A stretch of 64,000 bases of DNA from CAZXSK01 sp964642855 (GTDB lineage: Bacteria; Planctomycetota; Phycisphaerae; SM23-33): contig CAZXSK010000011.1 in NCBI GenBank assembly GCA_964642855.1, positions 10,448 to 74,447 on the forward strand, given 5' to 3'. The notes under the pieces were generated by a model. That model was not told the DNA's origin. It ran no database searches and saw only the letters and a program-made list of their open reading frames with translations. Shown here piece by piece: positions 35,202-42,409 of this stretch (position 1 is its first letter; each line of letters opens with the position of its first letter). Both the position numbers and the translations under genes were made by a program.

Positions 35202-35755
35202 CCGATATCGATCCATACACAGACCGTCTCCAGTGGCTTGCCCAGGCAGGCGGCGTTCGCGGCGTGCAACTCGTGCGCATCGGCGAGGTCGACAGCGGCA
35301 ACTGCTACCAGGCCCAACCCGCGGAGTTCGACTCGTCGGGCGAGCTTGCGACCATCGACGGGTCGACGCTGACGGTGACCAACATCGCCGAGACGCCGGA
35401 CAGCGCAGGCCAGGTTCCCGCCGGCAGCCACGCATGCGCCGTCGACGTCGAAGGCCGGTGGATCGTGCATCTCTCGCCGCCATCCACCAGCGTGTTCCCC
35501 GCGAAGGTGATCTCCGCCGATGGCGGGGCGACCTACACGGTTCGCGAGCAGCAGATAAGTGGTACGGACACGTTGTCCGACGCAGCCGGGGCCGTTGATG
35601 TCCCGGCACGCAATCTCTCGGAACTCACCCTCGGGCCCGGGGGGGCAGTCGATGTCGGCGCGATCGTACTGGTCTGCCCGAGACCCGACGCAGCCAGCCC
35701 CGCGACGCTTCGGTACCTCTTCGACCATCCCGTCTACGCCAGGTACCTGGACTGA
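35198..35755 (+). CDS. Small beta-rich structural protein
   Basis: 185 residues from ATG 35198. A short helix is followed by beta strands (VQLVRIGEVDSGNCYQAQP; WIVHLSPPSTSVFPAKV). This resembles short tail-associated proteins such as fibre adaptors. Overlaps the previous gene by ATGA and is 3 bp from the next. Confidence 0.45.
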   Translation: MTDIDPYTDRLQWLAQAGGVRGVQLVRIGEVDSGNCYQAQPAEFDSSGELATIDGSTLTVTNIAETPDSAGQVPAGSHACAVDVEGRWIVHLSPPSTSVFPAKVISADGGATYTVREQQISGTDTLSDAAGAVDVPARNLSELTLGPGGAVDVGAIVLVCPRPDAASPATLRYLFDHPVYARYLD

Positions 35756-35758
35756 CCC

Positions 35759-36796
35759 ATGACCTATGACCCGACATGGAGCCAGGGCGACGCCACCGGC
35801 CTGCAGGGCGGGGTACATTCCGTCCGCGCCACGGACGTCGGCGAGATCGCAGCTGCGATCAACCGCAGGCGGGAACTGACCTACCAGGACGCGCAGGACT
35901 ACTCCGGCGGGATCCAGGCCGGCAGGTGGATCGACACGTCCGTGATCGATGCAGCCACAGCTCCGCCCTTCGAGAACCTGCGAAGCTCGTGGACGAGCGA
36001 CATTCTCTCTGCGCCCGTGGGCACGCTGGGGGGCAACCCGCCGTCGCCGACATGCATGGACTGGCTGTGGCCTGTCGCTGACGCGGACGAGGGCAAGGTG
36101 ATCGTCGCCTCTGCGCCCGGGGCAGGGGAGGTCGGGCTGTTCGCAAAGATCAACGGCGGCAGCGACTGGACCGACCCCACGCTGGCGGCCGGGCAGACCG
36201 CCGTCCGGACGGTGCACGTCAACGAACTCCGCGATGCAGCTGCGATTGTCTCTCGCGGCCGGTGGACGCTCCCTGTGTACCTGGCCGGGGGGATCTTCTC
36301 GATCATGCCCGACACGCCGTGGATCGGAGACTCGGTCGCCAACAACGGCAGCGACGAACTCCGCGCGGTCGGCTTTGCCTGGCTGCGGTCGCCGGCCACG
36401 CCGTCGCAGGGGCTTGTGAACGTGACCGTCCGCGACGCCAGCGAACTGGAGCTGACCGCGTCGGACGACTGCAGCCTGGCTATCTACCGGTGCTGTCGCG
36501 CCATCGATTTCCTCGCCGACCCGCCGACCTGGAACGAGTATGCCCCGTTGGGATCATCGGCGTGGGCTTTGCCTGGCGGAACGGGCGCGGGCGATGCGGT
36601 CTACCTCGGGCAGGTCTCCTTGGCGGCCGGGGTGCCGGGCACGCTGAGCAACTCCGCACTCGCCCTGGGGCTGCAGGCGATGGTGGACGGCGAGCCCCAG
36701 AACTTCCTGATCCGTCGGACCGACGCCAGCCCGGACACCATCGACGTATCGGCCACCGCACGAATCGAATTCGACTTGAACACACCCCCTAACTGA
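35759..36796 (+). CDS. Putative tail fibre or surface protein
   Basis: 345 residues. Starts MTYDPTWSQGDATGLQ; the early helix (EIAAAINRRRELTY) and Ala/Gly/Trp-rich strands are typical of fibre-like virion proteins. A second INRRR-like signal HVNELRDAAAIVSRG occurs near residue 145, suggesting an internal duplication. No enzymatic motif. Confidence 0.45.
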   Translation: MTYDPTWSQGDATGLQGGVHSVRATDVGEIAAAINRRRELTYQDAQDYSGGIQAGRWIDTSVIDAATAPPFENLRSSWTSDILSAPVGTLGGNPPSPTCMDWLWPVADADEGKVIVASAPGAGEVGLFAKINGGSDWTDPTLAAGQTAVRTVHVNELRDAAAIVSRGRWTLPVYLAGGIFSIMPDTPWIGDSVANNGSDELRAVGFAWLRSPATPSQGLVNVTVRDASELELTASDDCSLAIYRCCRAIDFLADPPTWNEYAPLGSSAWALPGGTGAGDAVYLGQVSLAAGVPGTLSNSALALGLQAMVDGEPQNFLIRRTDASPDTIDVSATARIEFDLNTPPN

Positions 36797-36809
36797 GGAA
36801 GGAGCAACC

Positions 36810-37082
36810 ATGGAACCGTTGACAGGAATCACCGACTTTGCAGGACTCGGAGCGGCCGGGCTGATGGGAGCGATGTGGCTGTGGGAGCGAAAGCTCAGCC
36901 GCGACCGCGACCAGCAGCTCGTGCAGTCTCACGAGCGGATCATGCGGGACGAGCAGCGGCTCGACAAGCTCACCGAGGTCGTCGAGCACAACACCACCGC
37001 GCTGACGCGGTTCGAGGAGGTCCAGCGGCTGCAGACCGACGTCCTGCAGCACATGCTCAAGGAGCGCGGCCATGTTGCGTAG
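36810..37082 (+). CDS. Holin-like small membrane protein with coiled coil
   Basis: 90 residues. One transmembrane helix (about 8-27, FAGLGAAGLMGAMWLW) is followed by a charged coiled coil (about 30-85). This is the layout of BhlA/XhlA-type phage lysis membrane proteins and of membrane-anchored tail proteins. Ribosome binding site GAGGAAGGAG upstream. Overlaps the next gene by 11 bp. Confidence 0.55.
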   Translation: MEPLTGITDFAGLGAAGLMGAMWLWERKLSRDRDQQLVQSHERIMRDEQRLDKLTEVVEHNTTALTRFEEVQRLQTDVLQHMLKERGHVA

Positions 37083-37566
37083 GCGACTGCTTGTCTGTTC
37101 GTCGTGGGTCTGCCTGCTGGCCGGGTGCGGCGCGCCTCCGGCGACGGTCGATCTGCTGTCGGTCGCGCGGGAGGGTGTCGCCCGGGCAGGCGACCAGCAG
37201 GAGCAACTGCACGAGCAGAAAATCCGTCAGCTGGAGGGCAATTTGGACGCCCTGGACCGCGCATTCGACGCCGACGTGCGGCTGGTTGCTTCCGGCGGGG
37301 TCACCGCTGCCGACGGCGAGGTACTGGAATTGACGCCCGAGTGGGTGATCTCGTCCCGCAAGGGCTACGCAGCCGGGCGGTCGATCATCCAGGAGCAGAT
37401 CCGCCGGGAACTGCAGGACCACGCCCTTCGCCGGGAGAACCTCCACGCGGTCGACGACGCGTTGGAGATGGCCCGGAGGCTGCTTGTCCGCCAGCAGTTG
37501 CTGCTGGGGCGGATGGGCGTTTCGTGGGAGCGGCTGGAAAGGAGGATCCGCGATGACCAGCGATGA
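37072..37566 (+). CDS. Phage-cluster lipoprotein
   Basis: 164 residues. Signal sequence with lipobox LLAGC at about residue 19, so it is likely acylated, then a helical region with coiled-coil potential (about 30-80 and 105-155). A lipoprotein directly after a holin-like gene is reminiscent of outer-membrane spanin subunits, but the length is greater and no inner-membrane partner is evident. Overlaps the next gene by 14 bp. Confidence 0.55.
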   Translation: MLRRRLLVCSSWVCLLAGCGAPPATVDLLSVAREGVARAGDQQEQLHEQKIRQLEGNLDALDRAFDADVRLVASGGVTAADGEVLELTPEWVISSRKGYAAGRSIIQEQIRRELQDHALRRENLHAVDDALEMARRLLVRQQLLLGRMGVSWERLERRIRDDQR

Positions 37567-37819
37567 CTTCCCCCGCCGTATCGTTGCCCTCGCCGTGGAG
37601 CGTGCCTGGGACCAGTGGGCACGCGAGCACCCGTCCCTGGCTGCGGCGCTTGACGACGTGCAGTTGATCAACCAGGCAGCCGAGTCGGTCCGCCACACTC
37701 CCGCCTACCGCCGCGCGGTCGAGACGTTCCACCGCGACGAGCAGACGCTGATGCTCTTCGAGCGTCTGTGGAGCCTGGCCGGGCCGGCGGTTCGGGAGCT
37801 TCTCAGCGCAGCCGGATGA
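37553..37819 (+). CDS. Small helical protein at the end of the phage-like cluster
   Basis: 88 residues from ATG 37553, with a perfect AAAGGAGG ribosome binding site upstream inside the previous gene. Helical and charged; no family recognised. It is the last gene of the run and its 3' end overlaps the convergent lipoprotein by 17 bp. Confidence 0.6.
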   Translation: MTSDDFPRRIVALAVERAWDQWAREHPSLAAALDDVQLINQAAESVRHTPAYRRAVETFHRDEQTLMLFERLWSLAGPAVRELLSAAG

Positions 37820-38270
37820 CCGCCGATTGCGTGTCGTTGTACGGGTCTCCGCGCCGGACGCGCACCGTGACCTCGAACGGGTACGGCAGCGTTTCCGCCC
37901 GGAGGCCCGGAGCATATTCCACCCGCACGGGCTCGTAGCGATCGAGCGGGACGGCCTTGCCGGGTGAAAGCTCGATCGACTTGCCTCCCGCGTCGGCGAT
38001 GCTGATGCCCGCGGCGTCCAGCGCGATCGGCAGGCCGGAGGTGTTCTCGACTTCGACGATGAGCTTCTCCAGCAGCGGCGGGGTGGTGGTGTCGGCCACT
38101 TCGATGCCCCGCAGCGTGACCTGCCAGCCGGTCTTGCGGAGGGTCAGCCTGCGGGTCTGGACTTCCCACATTCCGTGCTCATCCTCGAACTCGACGATCG
38201 CCGGGACCGTCCGATGAGACAGGCATCCGCCGGCGAGGAAGACAAGCAAAACAGTCGCGAGAGTTCGCAT
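37803..38270 (-). CDS. Lipoprotein of unknown function
   Basis: 155 residues. Lipobox LAGGC at residue ~16. The mature part is a small beta-sandwich-like domain (VTLRGIEVADT, LIVEVENTSGLPIALDAAG, VTVRVRRG) that resembles LEA/WHy-type or DUF-type beta domains in surface lipoproteins. It is convergent with the phage-like cluster. Confidence 0.65.
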   Translation of the reverse strand: MRTLATVLLVFLAGGCLSHRTVPAIVEFEDEHGMWEVQTRRLTLRKTGWQVTLRGIEVADTTTPPLLEKLIVEVENTSGLPIALDAAGISIADAGGKSIELSPGKAVPLDRYEPVRVEYAPGLRAETLPYPFEVTVRVRRGDPYNDTQSAVIRLR

Positions 38271-38332
38271 GGTTGGCCTCCGGCCTGGTTGGGTGGTTTT
38301 CTTCGCGCGTTGGTCCGGCTACGATCATAGCC

Positions 38333-38701
38333 ATGCGATCACGGTTCGTCATCCAGATTCACACCGGCCACGGACCGACCCACTACGACCTGATGGTCCG
38401 CCGGGGCGACGCGCTGGCGACGTGGCAGTTCGCGGATGACCCTCGGGCTGCAGATCGCGGCGGGTTGGCGTGCGAGCGGATCGCCGATCATCGTCTGGCG
38501 TACCTGGACTACGAAGGCCCGGTCAGCCGGGGACGGGGGGAGGTCCGGATTGCGGACGCAGGGTCGTGCGAGTTGCTGGAGGACGGTGACGATCGTTGGC
38601 GGGTGAGGTTTGAGGGGCGGGAGCTTCGCGGCGAGTTCCGGCTCATCCGCAGCGGCCAGAGCGAGGGCTGGTTGCTGAGCGAGCTTGGGGGCAGGGCCTA
38701 G
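38333..38701 (+). CDS. Standalone LigD-type 3'-phosphoesterase-like protein
   Basis: 122 residues from ATG 38333. The start FVIQIHTGHGPTHYDLMV matches the phosphoesterase module of LigD: first His (H10), then HYD (H17, D19). YEGPVSRGRGEVRI and the FEGRELRGEFRLIR strand are also characteristic. In LigD this domain heals 3' ends during end joining; a separate short version is found in several bacteria and archaea. The one-residue longer His-His spacing than in classical LigD should be noted. No Ku, ligase or polymerase gene is nearby. Confidence 0.75.
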   Translation: MRSRFVIQIHTGHGPTHYDLMVRRGDALATWQFADDPRAADRGGLACERIADHRLAYLDYEGPVSRGRGEVRIADAGSCELLEDGDDRWRVRFEGRELRGEFRLIRSGQSEGWLLSELGGRA

Positions 38702-39447
38702 CCGGGCGGGACGCGGTCGATTTCCAGCGTCAGCCGGCCGTCGTCGATGGTGATCTTGCGGATTTTGATGACCCGCCCGTCCCACGTGCCTTTCAGGGAA
38801 ATTGGAGGCCCGTCGATGGCCTGGAGGATCGTCGCCAGCAGGGCGGCGATGTGGGCAGGTCCTTCGAGTTTCTCTTCATCCTGGCCGGGCTGGAGTCGAC
38901 CGGCCAGCGCGGTCTTCAGGCCGTGGAGTTTGTCTTTGGCGATGCCGGGCGGAAGGGGCAGCCTGCCGATGCGGGTTTCGGCGAGGGAGACTCTCAGTTG
39001 CCCGTCGCCGACCGGCTGAAGGTCGAGTTTCGCCGAGAGCACCTTGTTGTACTCGGTCGAGCGGATCATGACGGTGATTGCACCGTCGTCGAGCACGACG
39101 GCAGGTTCGGCCAGGCCCAGCCGGGCCATCGCCTGGTTGACCTCGCCGGGTTTGCGGCCCGGCATGACGGCGACGATCTCGTCCATCGAGGCGAGGTAGT
39201 TGTTGACGCGGTCCTGGTTGATCGACCAGCTGAAGGGCTCGGGGTTCTGGGCGTATTCGTTGAATTTGGCCAGGCGGTTGGCGAAATCCTTGACCCACTG
39301 TTCGCGCTGGGCCTGGGAGAGTTCGGGGGGCTGGTACTGCTCGGGCACCCGGCTGGCCTGGAGGTAGATTATTCCCGCCGCTGCCAGGGGCAGGATTACG
39401 AGCAACAGGACAATCCAGGTGACGGCCCGGCCTGAGGTGTTTGTCAT
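38698..39447 (-). CDS. Membrane-anchored protein of unknown function
   Basis: 249 residues. One N-terminal transmembrane helix (VTWIVLLLVILPLAAAGIIYL) with a periplasmic alpha/beta domain. The mature part contains FSWSINQDRVNNYLASMDEI and a beta-strand series up to a C-terminal LTLEIDRVPPG. No known family. Its stop overlaps the phosphoesterase gene by 4 bp. Confidence 0.6.
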   Translation of the reverse strand: MTNTSGRAVTWIVLLLVILPLAAAGIIYLQASRVPEQYQPPELSQAQREQWVKDFANRLAKFNEYAQNPEPFSWSINQDRVNNYLASMDEIVAVMPGRKPGEVNQAMARLGLAEPAVVLDDGAITVMIRSTEYNKVLSAKLDLQPVGDGQLRVSLAETRIGRLPLPPGIAKDKLHGLKTALAGRLQPGQDEEKLEGPAHIAALLATILQAIDGPPISLKGTWDGRVIKIRKITIDDGRLTLEIDRVPPG

Positions 39448-39660
39448 CTACAGGAATCTCGCAGGTTTCCGTTGGGGGCTGACGTCCAGCCCGTTCTACG
39501 GAAGTATCGACGATTGCAGGGGAAAGACTTCAGGGAAGGATTGTCGGAAGGGCGATTCCCTCTGCCGGGGGCGGCCGGATCGGTGGAACGGTTTGCGATC
39601 CGTCGTGTGGGGCGACTATGATTGACTGCGAGGAAAGGAAAGGTGGCGTTCAGAACAGCA

Positions 39661-39690
39661 GGCTGGACGCCGCAAAGGAGGCGCCCAGCC
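39661..39690 (-). terminator. Hairpin after the ferredoxin gene
   Basis: GGCTGGACGCC/GGCGCCCAGCC with one mismatch and an 8-nt loop. On the minus strand it follows the ferredoxin stop (39715) by 25 bp. T-tract is weak. Confidence 0.5.
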
Positions 39691-39714
39691 CGCGGTATTC
39701 TGTCCCTGCTATGT

Positions 39715-39885
39715 TCAGCCGGCACTGATGGCGTCGACGGGGCACTCGCTTTCGCAGGCTCCGCAGTCGATGCAGGTGTCGGCGTCGATGACGTATTTTG
39801 GATCGCCTTCGGAGATGGCTTCCACCGGGCAGACCGGCTTGCAGGATCCGCACATGGTGCAATCATCGGAAATCACGTATGCCAT
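39715..39885 (-). CDS. 2[4Fe-4S] ferredoxin
   Basis: 56 residues, too short for a standard length cutoff. Two CxxCxxCxxxCP motifs are complete: CTMCGSCKPVCP and CIDCGACESECP, each followed by VEAIS/VDAIS. This is a bacterial 8Fe clostridial-type ferredoxin, a small cytoplasmic electron carrier. Start ATG 39885 has AAGGAG 8 bp upstream. It is divergent from a Fur-family regulator 146 bp away. Confidence 0.95.
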   Translation of the reverse strand: MAYVISDDCTMCGSCKPVCPVEAISEGDPKYVIDADTCIDCGACESECPVDAISAG

Positions 39886-40001
39886 TTGGGTCGCTCCTTC
39901 GTTTCGGGGAGGCTAACGATACCGGATCGGTCCATCCGACCGACCCATAACCTACTCTAGGGTGTCCGGCCGGGCGATTCCAGTACACCGCCCAGCCGAC
40001 A

Positions 40002-40028
40002 ACTCTTTATACTACATCTACGTAGAGT
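40002..40028. promoter_or_regulatory. Promoter with -10 TATACT and an imperfect dyad before the Fur-family gene
   Basis: TATACT (40008-40013, 5/6) lies 19 bp before the ATG. It sits inside a 27-bp imperfect dyad, ACTCT...AGAGT, with an inner TA/TA pair (7 of 13 pairs match). The start of the dyad, TTATACT, resembles a PerR half-site. Autoregulation is a guess. Confidence 0.35.
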
Positions 40029-40031
40029 GCA

Positions 40032-40562
40032 ATGAAAGATCAAGAATCCAGCCCTCCGCAGCACGCCCACGGACGCGGCGTGAACATCGACAAAGCCCCG
40101 GTCACCGAATCGCTGCTCAAGCGGGCGTGGAACGAGTTCATCCTGTTTCTCCGGCACCACGGCGCCCGGGTTACCCAGGCGAGGAAGGTTGTCCTGGAAG
40201 CCGCACTGACCCGCAGAGACCACTTCCGCGCCGACGATCTGGCCAGTTCGCTGTCTCACGGCCCGGATCGCGTGAGTCGGGGCACCGTCTATCGAACCCT
40301 CGCCCTGATGGTCGAAGCCGGACTGATCCGGGAGGTCCGCGATACCGACGTCCACGTTCATTACGAGCCGGCATTCGGCCAGCCCGAGCACGAACACCTG
40401 ATCTGCGACCAGTGCGGGGCATTCATCGAGTTCATCGACCGCGATATCTCCGATCGCATCGAGAAGGTCTGCAAAGAGAACGACTTCCAGAGCAGAACTC
40501 ACCGGGTCGTTGTCTTCGGAGTCTGCCGCAACTGCCAGGGCGACTACCGCAGCGAGTCGTAG
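40032..40562 (+). CDS. Fur-family transcriptional regulator
   Basis: 176 residues. The winged-helix region has VTQARKVVLEAALTR and SRGTVYRTLALMVEAGLI. The dimerisation/metal part has PEHEHLICDQCGAFIEF (HxH and CxxC) and C-terminal FGVCRNCQ (CxxC), so structural zinc Cys pairs are complete. An N-terminal extension of ~35 residues is longer than usual. Fur, Zur and PerR cannot be told apart from this alone. Ferredoxin is the divergent neighbour, which would suit an iron or redox signal. Confidence 0.92.
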   Translation: MKDQESSPPQHAHGRGVNIDKAPVTESLLKRAWNEFILFLRHHGARVTQARKVVLEAALTRRDHFRADDLASSLSHGPDRVSRGTVYRTLALMVEAGLIREVRDTDVHVHYEPAFGQPEHEHLICDQCGAFIEFIDRDISDRIEKVCKENDFQSRTHRVVVFGVCRNCQGDYRSES

Positions 40563-40578
40563 AGCCTCCAGCCTGGTA

Positions 40579-41637
40579 TCAGGCCTGGAGGTATTCCACG
40601 TGCAGCGCCGGGCCCGGCTCGTCGGCCGATCGTGTCCGGATGATCAAACCATCCTCCGTCGGACGAATCACTTCCACCAGGCCGGTCGGTTGAGATTCGT
40701 GCGTGTCTCCGCCCGGCTGGACCATCTCCGCAACGCATTGCAGCGCCGCCTGGCGTTTGGCCGGCGCGAAGAGCTCGTCATCCTTCTCCAGAACCGCTTC
40801 GATCGCCGCCGCGGTCAGCAGTTGCGGTGCCATCGCGGAGAACATCTCGGTCGACGCGTACAGGTGGGCCCTGCAGATCCTGCCGTTGACAGCCACCACG
40901 AGTCCGATGGCGTTCTCCATGTCCATCCGGTCGACCAGCGGAGCGACGTACGCCGAGGCGGCGCGGGCGGCCTGGGGATGCTCAAGGGTCTCGGCGAGAC
41001 TGGTGGGGGAGTCGGTTTCGGTAACCGCCCTGCCGATCTTGGCGCCCAGTCGGTACTGAACCTTGGCGATCTCGCGCCAGAGGTTGCCCTGGTCGCTGCG
41101 ACGCGCAATGCCGCTGAGGGCGCTGCTGAACAGCATGCAATCGGAAGGCCTGAGCAGATCGGACGGTCCGGAGGGGGCGGGCTCCCAGCGATCCCGTTCG
41201 ACACTTCGGACCGTAAGCATCGCCGGCTCGACCTCGCCGGCCAGCAGCACGTCCCGCGGTACGACGCGGTCCTGCAGGCCTCCCCGCAGGATCTGACCTG
41301 CCTGGATGAACACAGGCCGGTCCGAGAGATTCTCGATTTCCACGCCGGTCGGATCGTCGGTTTCGCGAATGGCAACCTTCTGCTGCTCAAAGGCGTCGCG
41401 AAGGGTCACCAGGCCCTGCCCCTCGGAGGAATCCGCCGTGACGACGAAAACCGTGAGGTTCTCGTGGGCGTACGCCCGGGATACCGAGAGCTCCCGACCC
41501 ATGTCTGAGACGGTTTCCTCGGCAGAAGCCGTCCGGGATGTGGATTCCGAACTGCTGCAACCAGATATACTTGCGATCAACACCCCGATGACAGCCAGAG
41601 CCTTGATAACCCACAAACTGCTGAGCCGACTACCCAT
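40579..41637 (-). CDS. ARPP-1 domain lipoprotein
   Basis: 352 residues from ATG 41637 (GGAGG 6 bp upstream); a longer frame to 41682 is less likely. Lipobox SISGC at about residue 26. The mature part matches the ARPP-1 domain: NLTVFVVTADS, TLRDAFEQQKVAIRE, FIQAGQILRGGLQDRVV and LTVRSVERDRWEP. ARPP-1 is an uncharacterised domain named for its association with ARG and Rhodanese-phosphatase contexts. Its molecular function is unknown, and a lipid-anchored form is notable. Confidence 0.7.
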   Translation of the reverse strand: MGSRLSSLWVIKALAVIGVLIASISGCSSSESTSRTASAEETVSDMGRELSVSRAYAHENLTVFVVTADSSEGQGLVTLRDAFEQQKVAIRETDDPTGVEIENLSDRPVFIQAGQILRGGLQDRVVPRDVLLAGEVEPAMLTVRSVERDRWEPAPSGPSDLLRPSDCMLFSSALSGIARRSDQGNLWREIAKVQYRLGAKIGRAVTETDSPTSLAETLEHPQAARAASAYVAPLVDRMDMENAIGLVVAVNGRICRAHLYASTEMFSAMAPQLLTAAAIEAVLEKDDELFAPAKRQAALQCVAEMVQPGGDTHESQPTGLVEVIRPTEDGLIIRTRSADEPGPALHVEYLQA

Positions 41638-41755
41638 GGCCCGCCTCCAAATGTACGTACCGATCGAAACGACTACCCCCATAGACGCGCTTTCGGATCC
41701 GAAGTTCAGCCCATTGCCCCAAAAGCGGTGAAAAATGCCAGGTCCGGAAAGTTCT

Positions 41756-42385
41756 TCAGCCTGCGACGGCCTGCATCCACGCTTCGGCCATCAGGCCGTG
41801 TCCTGCCGGCGTCGGATGGACTCCGTCGGGAAGCCAATAACCCTTATCCCGCTTCTCCGCTGCTGCGCGGAATAGATCGTCGAACCGCAGGTACCCATCC
41901 GCGTATTCTTCCGCCAGGGCGTCGACCGCTTCGATGCGCGGGTTCAGGTCTTCCCGCCAGGCCTTGCGGTCTTCGGGGATCGGCAGCAGGAAGGGCTGGC
42001 AGAGCACGATTCGGGCGGACAGCTCGCCGCGGATGCGGTCGAGAATCCGCCGGTAGCACGCGGTGAATTCGTCGACGGGCGAGATCAGATCCTTGTCGTA
42101 TCGCCGCCAGGTGTCGTTGATTCCCACAAGGATCGACACGACGGACGGTTCCAGATCGATCACGTCGGCGTCCAGACGCTTTTCGAGGTCGTAGACGCGG
42201 TTTCCGCTGATGCCCCGGTTGGAGAACCGCAGGTTCATCTCGGGGTGCCTCCCGCCCAGAACGGCTGCGCAGATCGCTGCATACCCGACGCCGAGTCCGT
42301 GGTTGCTGTTGTCCTGGGCGCGGCGTCCGGCGTCTGTGATGCTGTCGCCGAAGAAAAGCACGTGGTCGTTGGGTTTCAGCAGCAA
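41756..42385 (-). CDS. SGNH/GDSL hydrolase
   Basis: 209 residues from a TTG start (AAGGAGC about 8 bp upstream). The four SGNH blocks are present: FGDSITD (Ser nucleophile), GISGN (Gly), GIND (Asn) and DGVHPT near residue 195 (Asp and His). No signal peptide, so probably cytoplasmic. Members are esterases, often acetyl-sugar esterases, which would fit the adjacent GH130 gene. Stop to start distance to that gene is 24 bp, suggesting one operon. Confidence 0.9.
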   Translation of the reverse strand: MLLKPNDHVLFFGDSITDAGRRAQDNSNHGLGVGYAAICAAVLGGRHPEMNLRFSNRGISGNRVYDLEKRLDADVIDLEPSVVSILVGINDTWRRYDKDLISPVDEFTACYRRILDRIRGELSARIVLCQPFLLPIPEDRKAWREDLNPRIEAVDALAEEYADGYLRFDDLFRAAAEKRDKGYWLPDGVHPTPAGHGLMAEAWMQAVAG

Positions 42386-42409
42386 GGGGTACAGCTCCTT
42401 TCTTGAGGA

